A stretch of DNA of 64,000 nucleotides. It comes from Lentimonas sp. CC4 (GTDB taxonomy: Bacteria; Verrucomicrobiota; Verrucomicrobiia; Opitutales; Coraliomargaritaceae). The first letter of the stretch is position 1. Each line of letters begins with the position of its first letter. The stretch spans positions 1,738,501 to 1,802,500 of the forward strand of contig NZ_CACVBO010000001.1 in NCBI RefSeq assembly GCF_902728235.1, read 5' to 3'. The notes below the pieces were generated by a model. The model was not told where the DNA came from and made no database searches. It was given only the letters and a program-made list of their open reading frames with translations. Both the position numbers and the translations under genes were made by a program. Shown in pieces: positions 19,011 through 27,081 of the stretch.

Positions 19011-19076
19011 TGAGACTTGAGACCTGAGACCTGAGACCTGAGACCTGAGACCTGAGACCTGAGACTTGAGGCTGAG
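19011..19076. repeat. 7-bp tandem repeat (tgagacc)
   Basis: About eight consecutive copies of tgagacc/tgagact follow the stop codon of the HNH gene. The units are direct and without spacers, so this is a simple-sequence tract. Confidence 0.9.
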
Positions 19077-19084
19077 GCCTGAAA

Positions 19085-19105
19085 GTAGAAGCGGCATCTT
19101 GCCGC
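19085..19105 (+). repeat. Solitary family-1 REP
   Basis: GTAG foot, AA, hairpin GCGGCA-TCT-TGCCGC, then a T run. It is the same family as the REPs beside the RAYT 12.5 kb away, with a compensated base pair (A-T to G-C) and a loop one base shorter. The T run means it may also act as the terminator of the HNH gene. Confidence 0.8.
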
Positions 19106-19258
19106 TTTTTTTGGCGCTGGTGCCTTTCTTGTCTCTTAGGCGCATCGAGTGATGCCTATAGAGCGGCTTGGTATAGGCGTTGACTGTCCTGATTCTGTGG
19201 CGTTAGTTTTGGCTGCTTTGCTGGTCTGAGCGGATCATATGAATATACCCTAGGAATT

Positions 19259-19594
19259 ATGAATCAAGTCACTTCCAGTGTCATTTCTCTACTATGTGCG
19301 GCTAGTCAGTTGTTTGGCACTGAATGCATACAGGTGGAGGATGTTCAATACGGTTCCAGTCAACTCCTTGAGCTCGCAGCGAATCAAGGAAGCTTTGCGG
19401 ATACCCATGAGTTTTATATTGGAGCGCCGAGCGCAGATCAAAGCACGAAAATGTATGCGGGCTACAAACTGACTTACGTAAAGCGAGAGGGGCAGTTAGT
19501 CATTACTGTGATCTCGAACGCTTTCGAAGGTTTTTTCGAGATCGACGAGGGTGAATTCTCATCCATTGATGACAGCAGACCGCAAAAAACTTAA
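19259..19594 (+). CDS. Hypothetical secreted protein, 5' part of a probably frameshifted gene
   Basis: The 111-residue reading frame starts with a weak signal-like hydrophobic stretch (VTSSVISLLCAASQLFG). It continues as a soluble domain with alternating beta strands (MYAGYKLTYVKREGQLVITVI). It stops at TAA just after a run of six A (19584-19589). Removing one A joins it to the next frame (19551-19751) without a break, giving about 163 residues. No family is recognised. It lies upstream of two other secreted unknowns on the same strand. Confidence 0.5.
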   Translation: MNQVTSSVISLLCAASQLFGTECIQVEDVQYGSSQLLELAANQGSFADTHEFYIGAPSADQSTKMYAGYKLTYVKREGQLVITVISNAFEGFFEIDEGEFSSIDDSRPQKT

Positions 19595-19751
19595 GTTACC
19601 CGCGATGAGTGCGAGTTGGGTCGAGGTCCCATTGAAAGGGCGTCAGCCACTGAAGGTGAGATGGGATGATGTCTCTGAAGCAGAAATCGAATCTAGCAAT
19701 GTTGTGGCAACTCCGAAACCTGAGGCCCCCAAGGTTGGGTTTACGAATTAG
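19551..19751 (+). CDS. Hypothetical protein, 3' part of a probably frameshifted gene
   Basis: This frame overlaps the preceding one across the A6 tract at 19584-19589. Its useful part is the stretch from KKLKLPAMSASWVEVPL onward, with a Pro/Lys-rich end (ATPKPEAPKVGF). The ATG at its 5' end lies inside the previous coding region with no ribosome-binding site. It is best read as the C-terminal third of the same protein after a one-base indel, though a separate coupled gene is possible. Confidence 0.4.
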   Translation: MNSHPLMTADRKKLKLPAMSASWVEVPLKGRQPLKVRWDDVSEAEIESSNVVATPKPEAPKVGFTN

Positions 19752-19781
19752 CGATATTATCACCTTGCTTAGCTTCTCTTC

Positions 19782-21863
19782 ATGCGAGCACTTCATTTCA
19801 TATTAGGCTTGGTCTCCTCTGTTTTGCTTCTTTCCGCGACGGATGAGGGGGTATTATCGCAGATGTCTACTGCGGACTTGATTGAGTTCATGCAGACGCC
19901 ACAGGAGCGGAGTCGTGCGGTGGGTGCGGCGAATAAACCAGGCAGTCAGTTGCCTGATGGATTTTGGGAGTTGGACGCGAATGCTGCGGCAACGAAGTTA
20001 GTCAATCAGCATCGATCCACTCAGCATCGTGGTGATTTTACATTGGGACTTCAAGCGGAAGTGCTTGAGGATATGAGCATGCCACGGCAAGTCGTCATCA
20101 ATTTGAACAATGATGGCTGTTACTCGCGTGGCTCTTCACATTATCAGCTGAGTCTGACTGCTGAAGGGTGCGAGCTGATTTATGCTGCTGCACGCACTTC
20201 GGCAGGGCGGCCAGGCTATTATAACCTGACGCTTTCCGAGACGCAGTATACCTTTCGGCGTATCGCACTTGAACCAGTGGAAGCCGAGCATGTGTATCGA
20301 GTGATTCGCTATCTAGCTGAGATGCGTTTTGATCGAAAACAGCCTCGGTCGACTGAATCGGGGCCTCGCCGTTCGAGCTATAGCACCATGATGTCGACCG
20401 CTGATTCGCGTGGAGAGATGAAGTATTTTCTTTCGAATGAGGCAGATGCGAAAATTGTAACAGGACGGACATGGTCTGGGAGTGGTTTGATGCATAAGCG
20501 TATCGGGAGGTTTTTTAATTCAGAGGTAACGCTGAACTTTTCGTTAATGATTCTACGTTCGATTTTAGAACGTCCGGTCGGTCATCAGACGATTGCCTCC
20601 TTTGTGCCATGGGCGTTGGAAAGATATGATACTTCGGATCGTTACATTTCTGAATCAGTGGTGGGTATTGCGATCCTGGCTGCTGGAGACCATGCGATCA
20701 TTGAGGCACGTCCGTATTTAGAGCGTATTGTCGCGGCTGGTTTGCTTGAGGATGCGCGGATTGCAATCCAGCAGATAGATGCGAACCAAGACTTGAGTGT
20801 GCTATCGAATCTTGCGCTTGAAGATGACACGCTTTCACGTTGGGCCTTTTGTCAGGTCGAAGCGAAGTATCCAGAGGCCTATTGTGAGATGCTTGCAAAG
20901 CGCTTGGAGGATGTGACTGGTCGCGATGCGCGGTCGCTCTTCTCTGCGATCAATTATGTCGATAAAGCGTATGCAGCAAATTTAGCGCACGAAGTGATTG
21001 CTGATGAACGTAGCGATTTGTTGGTTCGCGCGGTTCAAGTGTTGCAACGAGAGGGTTCCTTCGAAGGAGAAGTATTTGCAGTGAATTGGTTGTTAGACTA
21101 TGTTTCGAATCCGCAGGTAGAGCGACAGATGAGGATCGAAGCACTGCGTTGCCTCATTCCGTATGAAGATCCTCAGCGCTATGCAGATCTTCGAATTGAT
21201 GCGATCCTTGAGGCTCTTTATCGAGGAATCGCCAATGAACCGCTCGACTATACTTCAAGCGTTTATGCACAACTGCTGCTAAGGCGAAATTCGGATAAAT
21301 ACTTCGACGAATTCATGGCGAGGTTTCGTTTGGGGGAGGATAGCCGACAAATATCGACGTTGTTCGATGATTTAGCTGAAGCTGCATACGCGCAAGGTGG
21401 TCGTTTGCGAGCTGTGTATGTCGCTCAATTGGAGCGAGAGTTACGGTCCTCGCAACTTCCTGTTAATGAGATCTGTGCACTTATCCAGCGCCATCACTTT
21501 AACGAACTCGCACCCGCGCTACGTGATTACAAAGCGAGTCACCTAGGCACTGAGGGTGCGCGCTATGCCGATTTATTGCTGACGACATGGGAGACTTCCG
21601 AGCCGCTGATTCGCGCTAAGTTGTGGGCCATCTATGCTTATAAATATGTGTATTTTACCGGTTGGGGGCGAGCGCATGAAAACTTTAAGACCTTCGCTTT
21701 GCATTTTGATTCAGCCTATGTGCAATTGAGTGATGGTGATCGATCCGCATTGAAGGCATTTTCGGATGAGGTCTGTTTGCTGATGAGCAGCACGGTAGCA
21801 AGCAAGCGTCAACAAGGGATAGATGCGCATATGGCCGAACTGGCAAGCGAATCATCAAGATGA
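19782..21863 (+). CDS. Large secreted protein of unknown function
   Basis: A 693-residue protein with an N-terminal signal (MRALHFILGLVSSVLLLSA). The rest is soluble and mostly helical from about residue 240 on. Repeated blocks such as DDTLSRWAFCQVE and RQMRIEALRCLIPYEDP look like HEAT/TPR-like helical pairs, but no clean repeat period can be fixed by eye. No catalytic motif is found. It lies in a same-strand set with the frameshifted gene before it and the small secreted protein after it, suggesting a functional group of exported proteins. Confidence 0.6.
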   Translation: MRALHFILGLVSSVLLLSATDEGVLSQMSTADLIEFMQTPQERSRAVGAANKPGSQLPDGFWELDANAAATKLVNQHRSTQHRGDFTLGLQAEVLEDMSMPRQVVINLNNDGCYSRGSSHYQLSLTAEGCELIYAAARTSAGRPGYYNLTLSETQYTFRRIALEPVEAEHVYRVIRYLAEMRFDRKQPRSTESGPRRSSYSTMMSTADSRGEMKYFLSNEADAKIVTGRTWSGSGLMHKRIGRFFNSEVTLNFSLMILRSILERPVGHQTIASFVPWALERYDTSDRYISESVVGIAILAAGDHAIIEARPYLERIVAAGLLEDARIAIQQIDANQDLSVLSNLALEDDTLSRWAFCQVEAKYPEAYCEMLAKRLEDVTGRDARSLFSAINYVDKAYAANLAHEVIADERSDLLVRAVQVLQREGSFEGEVFAVNWLLDYVSNPQVERQMRIEALRCLIPYEDPQRYADLRIDAILEALYRGIANEPLDYTSSVYAQLLLRRNSDKYFDEFMARFRLGEDSRQISTLFDDLAEAAYAQGGRLRAVYVAQLERELRSSQLPVNEICALIQRHHFNELAPALRDYKASHLGTEGARYADLLLTTWETSEPLIRAKLWAIYAYKYVYFTGWGRAHENFKTFALHFDSAYVQLSDGDRSALKAFSDEVCLLMSSTVASKRQQGIDAHMAELASESSR

Positions 21864-21876
21864 ATTTTCAGCGACT

Positions 21877-22359
21877 ATGAGACGTCTACTCACATTGCTA
21901 CTATTGTTGAGTTCTGTTGCCTCTGCGGCGCCAGATGCTTCGCAATGGACAAAGCCCCGTAACATTCATACCGTGCTGGAGCAGCCATGCGATGACCGTG
22001 TGGAAGTGAAGAGGACGGCAGCAACGTCGGCAGCTGAAGGTGCGATGTATTCTCCGAACGAGGCTTATTGGCTTAAGATCCAGCCGGTGGATCCCGAGAG
22101 TGAGGAGCAGCGGCTAGTTATTTCAGGAGCCCATCATTACACGATTTTACTACGGGGTAGTTATATGAATTTTCCGACTCAGGCACACTGGATCAATGAA
22201 AAGCTATTGTTCATTCGTGTTTGGTGGGGGCGAGTGCTTGGCAGGGATATGATCTTTGATGTGGAGGCTGGTAAGTTCATCTATCAAGAAGGGGTGCACG
22301 ATGGGACCATTCTGTATCAACAGACCCGTCAGGCGCTTGATGCTGCGGAAAGTCGGTAG
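21877..22359 (+). CDS. Small secreted protein, unknown function
   Basis: A 160-residue protein with a clear Sec signal, MRRLLTLLLLLSSVASAAP, with AxA cleavage after about residue 20. The mature domain holds LVISGAHHYTILLRG and LLFIRVWWGRVLGRDMIFDVEAGKFIY, a beta-rich fold of the sort that propagates in lipocalin-like or beta-propeller fragments; the family is not recognised. ATG 21877 is chosen since the upstream part overlaps the preceding gene. It starts 13 bases after that gene's stop codon, so co-transcription is likely. Confidence 0.65.
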   Translation: MRRLLTLLLLLSSVASAAPDASQWTKPRNIHTVLEQPCDDRVEVKRTAATSAAEGAMYSPNEAYWLKIQPVDPESEEQRLVISGAHHYTILLRGSYMNFPTQAHWINEKLLFIRVWWGRVLGRDMIFDVEAGKFIYQEGVHDGTILYQQTRQALDAAESR

Positions 22360-22375
22360 TATTCCAACAGTGCCC

Positions 22376-22825
22376 TTACAGTGCGCTGCTTTCGAGGCTG
22401 CCGTCAGTCGTGACCTCATTTTGTTGGAAGACCTTCAAGGTGGTGCTGCACAGAAACGTGCTGAGGCGCTCTTGCATGTCGACGATTTCGTGATGCAGGG
22501 GGCAGGGCTCTTTATTGCCGCACCAGTTTGGGCCGAAGGGGCACATGATGGTGTCGCCCGTCTTTTCGAATTGATCGACGATCTGGTGTAGCGTGATTTC
22601 GCTCGGATCTTTGGCTAGGCTGTAGCCACCTTTCGGGCCTGGGGCTCCGGATACGAAGCCCGCTTGTGAGAGGACGACTAGGAGCTTCGCAACGAGTGGC
22701 TTGGGGAGCTCGCGGGACTTGGCGATGTCGAGTGAGCTCACACGTGTGGTGCCGCCATCGTAAGCTTCCGCGAGGAAGCTCATGGCGGAGATCGCGTTTT
22801 GAGCCGTTTTCCCGTATTTAATCAT
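22376..22825 (-). CDS. Rrf2-family transcriptional regulator
   Basis: A 149-residue Rrf2/IscR-type regulator. The winged helix-turn-helix spans about 1-80 with LPKPLVAKLLVVLSQAGFV and the wing GPKGGYSLAKD. Three cysteines follow (IMCPFGPNWCGNKEPC, spacing C-x6-C-x5-C), positioned like the Fe-S ligands of IscR/NsrR, so it probably senses iron-sulfur status, oxygen or nitric oxide. The gene is divergent from the yecH-like gene; the 306-base gap between them probably holds its operator. Confidence 0.9.
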   Translation of the reverse strand: MIKYGKTAQNAISAMSFLAEAYDGGTTRVSSLDIAKSRELPKPLVAKLLVVLSQAGFVSGAPGPKGGYSLAKDPSEITLHQIVDQFEKTGDTIMCPFGPNWCGNKEPCPLHHEIVDMQERLSTFLCSTTLKVFQQNEVTTDGSLESSAL

Positions 22826-23131
22826 CTTTGTGCGTGTCTCCTAATGAGACTTCGCCAGAGAAAATGGGAATGGCGACACGAAGCGCAAGCGTATAGATGA
22901 GTCACCCGGCGCCCCAAATGCCGGCGGACACTTTCCATTCGGCTGAATTGAGGCGGTATTCTACAACTTAGCAGTCAACTTATACATAATGTAGAATAAA
23001 AGGTATTTAATTATTGATTGACTGAGTCCTAAGATGCGCTACCGTTACGGCGACGAATGGTGGGGCACTTTTCTGCAAAGGGCGAACGGTAAACGACCTA
23101 GGCCTAACTCGGATCAAACAGGAATATTAAT
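22826..23131. promoter_or_regulatory. Divergent intergenic region, Rrf2 regulator / YecH-like gene
   Basis: These 306 bases hold no gene. An AT-rich stretch at 22959-23010 contains attctac and its complement gtagaat 26 bases apart, with aacttatacataatg between; this is a plausible promoter/operator zone. The assignment is inference. Confidence 0.35.
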
Positions 23132-23383
23132 ATGGAAATACAACATCAAGAAGCACACGTGCACGAAGTCCTCGAAATGATGGAGGCTGATAACGGCGTC
23201 TACTCTCGCGAAACACTCCGTGCGGCAATTAACAGCAAATTTGGTGAAGCGACGCGCTTCCGCTCATGTTCCGAAAGTGGCATGGATGCCAATGGCGTAA
23301 TCGATTTCCTTGATTCACGCGGCAAATTTACTGGCACAGCCGAAGCATTTAGCTTCGATACGACGCGTCGTTGCAGCCATTAG
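23132..23383 (+). CDS. YecH-like (DUF2492) putative metal-binding protein
   Basis: An 83-residue protein matching the YecH/DUF2492 pattern: VHEVLEMMEADNGVYSRETLRAAI, then FGEATRFRSCSESGMDANGVIDFL, RGKF and a C-terminal CSH. The conserved His (HEV), the Cys of FRSCS and the final Cys-x-His are the family's putative metal ligands. The function is unknown in any organism I know of. It is divergent from an Rrf2 regulator with Fe-S-type cysteines, suggesting it may be regulated by it. Confidence 0.8.
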   Translation: MEIQHQEAHVHEVLEMMEADNGVYSRETLRAAINSKFGEATRFRSCSESGMDANGVIDFLDSRGKFTGTAEAFSFDTTRRCSH

Positions 23384-23400
23384 AGGTTTGGGGCGATGTG

Positions 23401-24024
23401 CTACTTGCGATTCAATATCCAGTCGCTGAAGTCGAACCATCCGACGAAGCGCTGATACTGCGAGTAGAGGTTTCCCATTTCTGGATCTTCTGAGGGGATG
23501 TAGACGCCAGTTGGCAGCTTGGCTCCTTGTTCGCGGTGGAAGCATACTTTATTGCTGGCGTTAGTGCCCGCGAATTGTGTGAGCATTGCTTCATCGTAAG
23601 CCCCATTCGCGACCATCACATAGTAGAGGTGCTTGGTGTCGATTCGTTGTTTACGTCGGTTCCACTTCTCTAGAGCGTCTTGTTCGTTTTCGTAGTGCAG
23701 GAAATGGATTTCACAGTTTCCGAGCATGCCGATCGGATAGAGTTTGTTGGCTTTGCGTTGCTGGTCGTGAATGGGATATTTTGATTCGTTTACGAAGCGA
23801 ATCTCTTGTTCCATATATTCCTCGAAGTTCGTGACCAACTCTGTAAAGCACTCTGGCATCATGAACAACCCGACAAAGGGGGTATTATAGTCTCTTCCTA
23901 GAATCTAATAAAGGCGTCGGCCGAGGCAGTTATTCGAGATTAAGCAAAACTTCGTATTCCGCAATCGTTTGATGGAGCGCTTGAATCGCCAGCGATTGAT
24001 TCGTCTTGTGCGCTTTTTAAGCAT
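23401..24024 (-). pseudogene. DUF1919 (exopolysaccharide-type) gene interrupted by one amber codon
   Basis: From ATG 24024 the minus strand reads MLKKRTRRIN... then ISNNCLGRRLY, a TAG at 23907-23905 (codon 40), ILGRDYNTPFVGLFMMPECF, and on without further breaks to 23401. The segments on both sides of the stop are the typical DUF1919 N terminus (SNNC...LG..YNTPFVGLF), so the family homology spans the stop. Downstream blocks include IHFLHYENEQDALEKWNRRKQRI and VGWFDFSDWI. The full length would be 207 residues. An ORF from ATG 23868 (155 residues) lacks the conserved N terminus. It neighbours a glycosyltransferase, fitting glycan synthesis. Confidence 0.82.
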
Positions 24025-24161
24025 GGTGAAGTTAGATGGTTTGTTTGTTCGCCGTAGGGTGAAGTAGGTCAGTTACTCGTTGATCAGAGTGTGACGTTTT
24101 ATTGTGAGCAATGAGAAAAGAAACTTGTCGGTCAATAGGGCTGAGGCTACTGATTGGGGTA

Positions 24162-24953
24162 ATGTCTTGCCCCCACTATGAAATTTCTGTGCTGATCAGC
24201 ACCTACAATGATCGTGCGTTGGTAGATAAGAAATTGCGGGAAATTGAGTCTCAAACCGCTTTTTCACGAGCCGAGTTTATTTTCGTCGAGCCGGCATCGC
24301 CAGGGAAGGAACGCGAGGTGTTGGAGCCTTTCTGTGATTCGCATGTGAATTGCCGGCTGATTACTTTTGAGGAGCGCTTAGGCTTATATGCTGCATGGAA
24401 TGTGGGGTGGGAGGCTGCCACGGCGCCATTTGTCTGTATTTCGAATATGGACGATGCCATGCACCCGAAGTTGCTCGAGCGCGTGTTGACTGAAATGCCC
24501 AAGGCTCAGAGCGACCTGTTTACTGTGCTAATCGCGAAACAAGGGATAGATGGAGATCTCAATTCATTTGAGGAGAACCGCCTAAAGCAGTTGGATATAA
24601 GCCTGAGGCCCGGGCCTTTCTTTGTGTGGCGTCGGGCGTTACAGCAGGATTCTGGAATGTTTGAGGATCGCTTTGAAATTATAGGAGACAAAGACTTTTG
24701 GGCACGTGCAGTCTCACGCGGGCTGAAGATCGGGCTACTGCCAGAGGTGCTGTATCTATATACCAAGCACCCGGACCAGTTGTCGAAAAGTGACGCATTT
24801 AAAGCCCGTAAAGTTGCGGATTCACTCTTAGCAGAGAAGAAAGAGTATCCTCATGTCTGGCCATCAGGCTTGCAGCGTCAAATCGGCCGAATTCGTAGCT
24901 TGCGGAGAATTCCGCTATTGGGTGGATATCTCACCCGCAGAATATACGTCTAA
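24162..24953 (+). CDS. Family 2 glycosyltransferase
   Basis: A 263-residue GT-A type enzyme. Motifs: ISVLISTYNDRALVDKKLREIESQ at the N terminus, RLGLYAAWNVGWEAA (GT2 acceptor-side block), the DXD-like CISNMDDAMHPKLL (about 100) and IIGDKDFWARAVSRGLKIG (ED-like catalytic region). It transfers a sugar from a nucleotide donor in the cytoplasm; donor and acceptor are unknown. ATG 24162 (MSCPHYE) is favoured because GGGG lies just upstream, but ATG 24111 is also in frame. Its neighbours are the DUF1919 remnant and the carbamoyltransferase. Confidence 0.85.
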   Translation: MSCPHYEISVLISTYNDRALVDKKLREIESQTAFSRAEFIFVEPASPGKEREVLEPFCDSHVNCRLITFEERLGLYAAWNVGWEAATAPFVCISNMDDAMHPKLLERVLTEMPKAQSDLFTVLIAKQGIDGDLNSFEENRLKQLDISLRPGPFFVWRRALQQDSGMFEDRFEIIGDKDFWARAVSRGLKIGLLPEVLYLYTKHPDQLSKSDAFKARKVADSLLAEKKEYPHVWPSGLQRQIGRIRSLRRIPLLGGYLTRRIYV

Positions 24954-25029
24954 ATTGCATCGGGTCTGTTCGTGGGAAGGACGCTTTGGCGTGGTTCGAA
25001 ATTTCTATGCTGAGAGATCGCCAAGAAAA

Positions 25030-25064
25030 AGGCTGGAGATGATGATCACCTCCAGCCTCTTATT
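25030..25064. terminator. Bidirectional terminator between convergent genes
   Basis: A 9-bp perfect stem (aggctggag / ctccagcct) with an 11-base loop has A-rich sequence before and T-rich sequence after. It lies between the glycosyltransferase and carbamoyltransferase stop codons. Confidence 0.75.
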
Positions 25065-25113
25065 TTAAATGATGTCGTGTTTACATAGAGCTTAATGCTA
25101 GGTCGCTCGTCGT

Positions 25114-26856
25114 TTAAAACTCAGGAGCGCCAGCTTTGCGGATTAGGATGTTTTCCATAATCAAAAACTGGAGGTCGGAGCCGTAGAGCATGTTCAACGC
25201 ATCGGTTGGTGAGCAGACCATGGGTTCGCCGCGACGGTTCAGTGACGTGTTGAGGCAGACGCCGTGCCCGCGTAGACTCTCTAGCTCTTTAAGCAGGGCG
25301 TAGTAGCGGGGATTGGTGTCTTCGGTCACGATCTGTGCGCGGGCGGTGCCGTCTTCGTGCACGACTTCGGGCACGCGAGGCTTCCAGTGCTCGGCCATGT
25401 CGAAGGTGAAGGTCATATACGGTGCGGGGTGATCGGACTGCAGCAGATCTTCGGCTACGGTGTCGAGCATGCTGGGGCAGAAGGGGCGCCAGCGTTCGCG
25501 GTATTTGATCTGTTCGTTGATACGGTCAGCGACGCCCGGGTAGCTCGGATCACCGAGAATACTACGGTTGCCCAGTGAGCGAGGTCCAAATTCGAGGCGG
25601 CCTTGCATCCATGAGAGCGGGTTGCCTGCGGCCATGATTTGTGCGCCGGTCTTAGAAGGATCGTCGAGCATTTCCCACTCTGGTTTCGCGGGGTGCTGCT
25701 TGCAGGCTTCGATGCATTCGTCCGTGGTGTAAGCGGGCCCGAGATAGGCGTGCTTTTGTGGCTGAATCGTCTCTCCGGCTTCGACTGCCGCGTAGGACGC
25801 AGCGCCGATGGCGGTGCCGGCATCGCTGGCTGCGGGTTGCACGAAGAGTTCTTTGACGTAGTCGAGCGCCATGATGCGCTGGTTCAACTTAACATTGAGC
25901 GCAACGCCGCCTGCGAAGGCGAGCTTGCCGCCGTTTGTTTTGAGAATGTCGCCTAAATGATACTCGATCAGATGCAGGGCGACGTCTTCGAGGAGTTGCT
26001 GAATGGATGCGGCGTAGTCGATATACGGATCGTCAATTTCGTCGCCTTGTCGCTTGGGTCCGAGCCATTCGATGAGTTTGGGGCTAAAGTAGTAACCTTT
26101 GCCGTTTTCTTTATAGCGGCGGTTGCCGATGACGTTGACGTAGTCGGTGTTGACCTTGAACTCGCCGTTGCCGTATTCGATCAAGCGGGAGAAGTCGTAT
26201 TTCTTCGGATCGCCGTAAGGTGCCATGCCCATGACCTTGAACTCGCCGTCGAGCATGTCGAAGCCGAGGAACTCAGTGAGTGCGCCGTAAACGCCGCCGA
26301 GTGAGTCGGGATCGTAAAATTCTTTGATCTTATGAATCTTGCCGTTTTCGGCGTAACCGAAGAAGGTGGTGGCGTATTCGCCTTTACCGTCGATGCCGAG
26401 AATAGCTGTCTTGCCTTCGAATCCACTGAGGTGGTAGGCGCTGCTGGCGTGTGCCATGTGGTGCTCAACTGGCTGGAACTTGGTCTTCGTCATGTCGAAG
26501 CCGAGTTCTTCGAGCATCGCGAGGGCGTTCTGCTTGTTGCGGTTGAAGCGGCGGTTACCGTTAAAGATCGCAGTGAGCGCACGGTCCGGTGCATACGCAT
26601 AACGTTTCGCGTATGCCCAACGGCCAGGGTAGAAGAAGGGCATGGCCGCGAACGGATAGGCAACGATGTCGATATCGGTCGGTTTGAGACCGGCTTGTTT
26701 GAGGCAATACTTGGTTGCTTCGACGCCGGTTTTTCCTTTCGCATGCTTGTCGCGGATGAGGCGTTCCTCTTCGACAGCAGCGACGAGCTCGCCGTCAATA
26801 AAGAGTGCCGTTGCGGGGTCGTGCCCTACGGCACCTCCGAGTCCTAAAATATTCAT
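25114..26856 (-). CDS. NodU/CmcH-family carbamoyltransferase
   Basis: A 580-residue protein. The N-terminal ASKHA-like domain has LGLGGAVGHDPATALFIDGELVAAVEEERL and HHMAHASSAYHLSGF (two metal-ligand histidines). TAILGIDGKGEYATTFFGY and DGEFKVMGMAPYGD follow. The C-terminal YrdC-like lobe has MQGRLEFGPRSLGNRSILGDP and FLIMENILIRK. Family members move a carbamoyl group from carbamoyl phosphate via carbamoyl-AMP to sugars or natural products. The neighbouring GT2 and DUF1919 genes suggest a glycan substrate. This is inference. Confidence 0.92.
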   Translation of the reverse strand: MNILGLGGAVGHDPATALFIDGELVAAVEEERLIRDKHAKGKTGVEATKYCLKQAGLKPTDIDIVAYPFAAMPFFYPGRWAYAKRYAYAPDRALTAIFNGNRRFNRNKQNALAMLEELGFDMTKTKFQPVEHHMAHASSAYHLSGFEGKTAILGIDGKGEYATTFFGYAENGKIHKIKEFYDPDSLGGVYGALTEFLGFDMLDGEFKVMGMAPYGDPKKYDFSRLIEYGNGEFKVNTDYVNVIGNRRYKENGKGYYFSPKLIEWLGPKRQGDEIDDPYIDYAASIQQLLEDVALHLIEYHLGDILKTNGGKLAFAGGVALNVKLNQRIMALDYVKELFVQPAASDAGTAIGAASYAAVEAGETIQPQKHAYLGPAYTTDECIEACKQHPAKPEWEMLDDPSKTGAQIMAAGNPLSWMQGRLEFGPRSLGNRSILGDPSYPGVADRINEQIKYRERWRPFCPSMLDTVAEDLLQSDHPAPYMTFTFDMAEHWKPRVPEVVHEDGTARAQIVTEDTNPRYYALLKELESLRGHGVCLNTSLNRRGEPMVCSPTDALNMLYGSDLQFLIMENILIRKAGAPEF

Positions 26857-27046
26857 GGTCTTGTGTTAGGTTGCTTCTTCGCGAAGCGCAAGTTCTCAAA
26901 TTAGGCAGCGAGTCTGAAGTAGTGATTGAGGCTCGGCGGTAGAAAGGAATTAGAGATTCCAATTTGCGCCGTAAACTGGCGGTTTTATGAGCATTACCTA
27001 TAGACCTGCATCGGATCCCTTGATCCTGTGAATATATTTATACAAA

Positions 27047-27075
27047 TTGACAAAACAAATCTCATATTGTATAAT
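27047..27075 (+). promoter_or_regulatory. Consensus sigma-70 promoter of the DUF4143 ATPase gene
   Basis: TTGACA (27047-27052), a 17-base spacer and TATAAT (27070-27075) match the sigma-70 consensus at all twelve positions. The predicted start of transcription, about 7 bases after the -10 box, coincides with the ATG at 27082. Confidence 0.8.
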
Positions 27076-27081
27076 TGGAGT

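Noticed and set aside
19011-19076. Regular short repeats that could suggest a CRISPR array
   Set aside because: The 7-bp units are directly adjacent with no spacers, and no cas genes are in the window.
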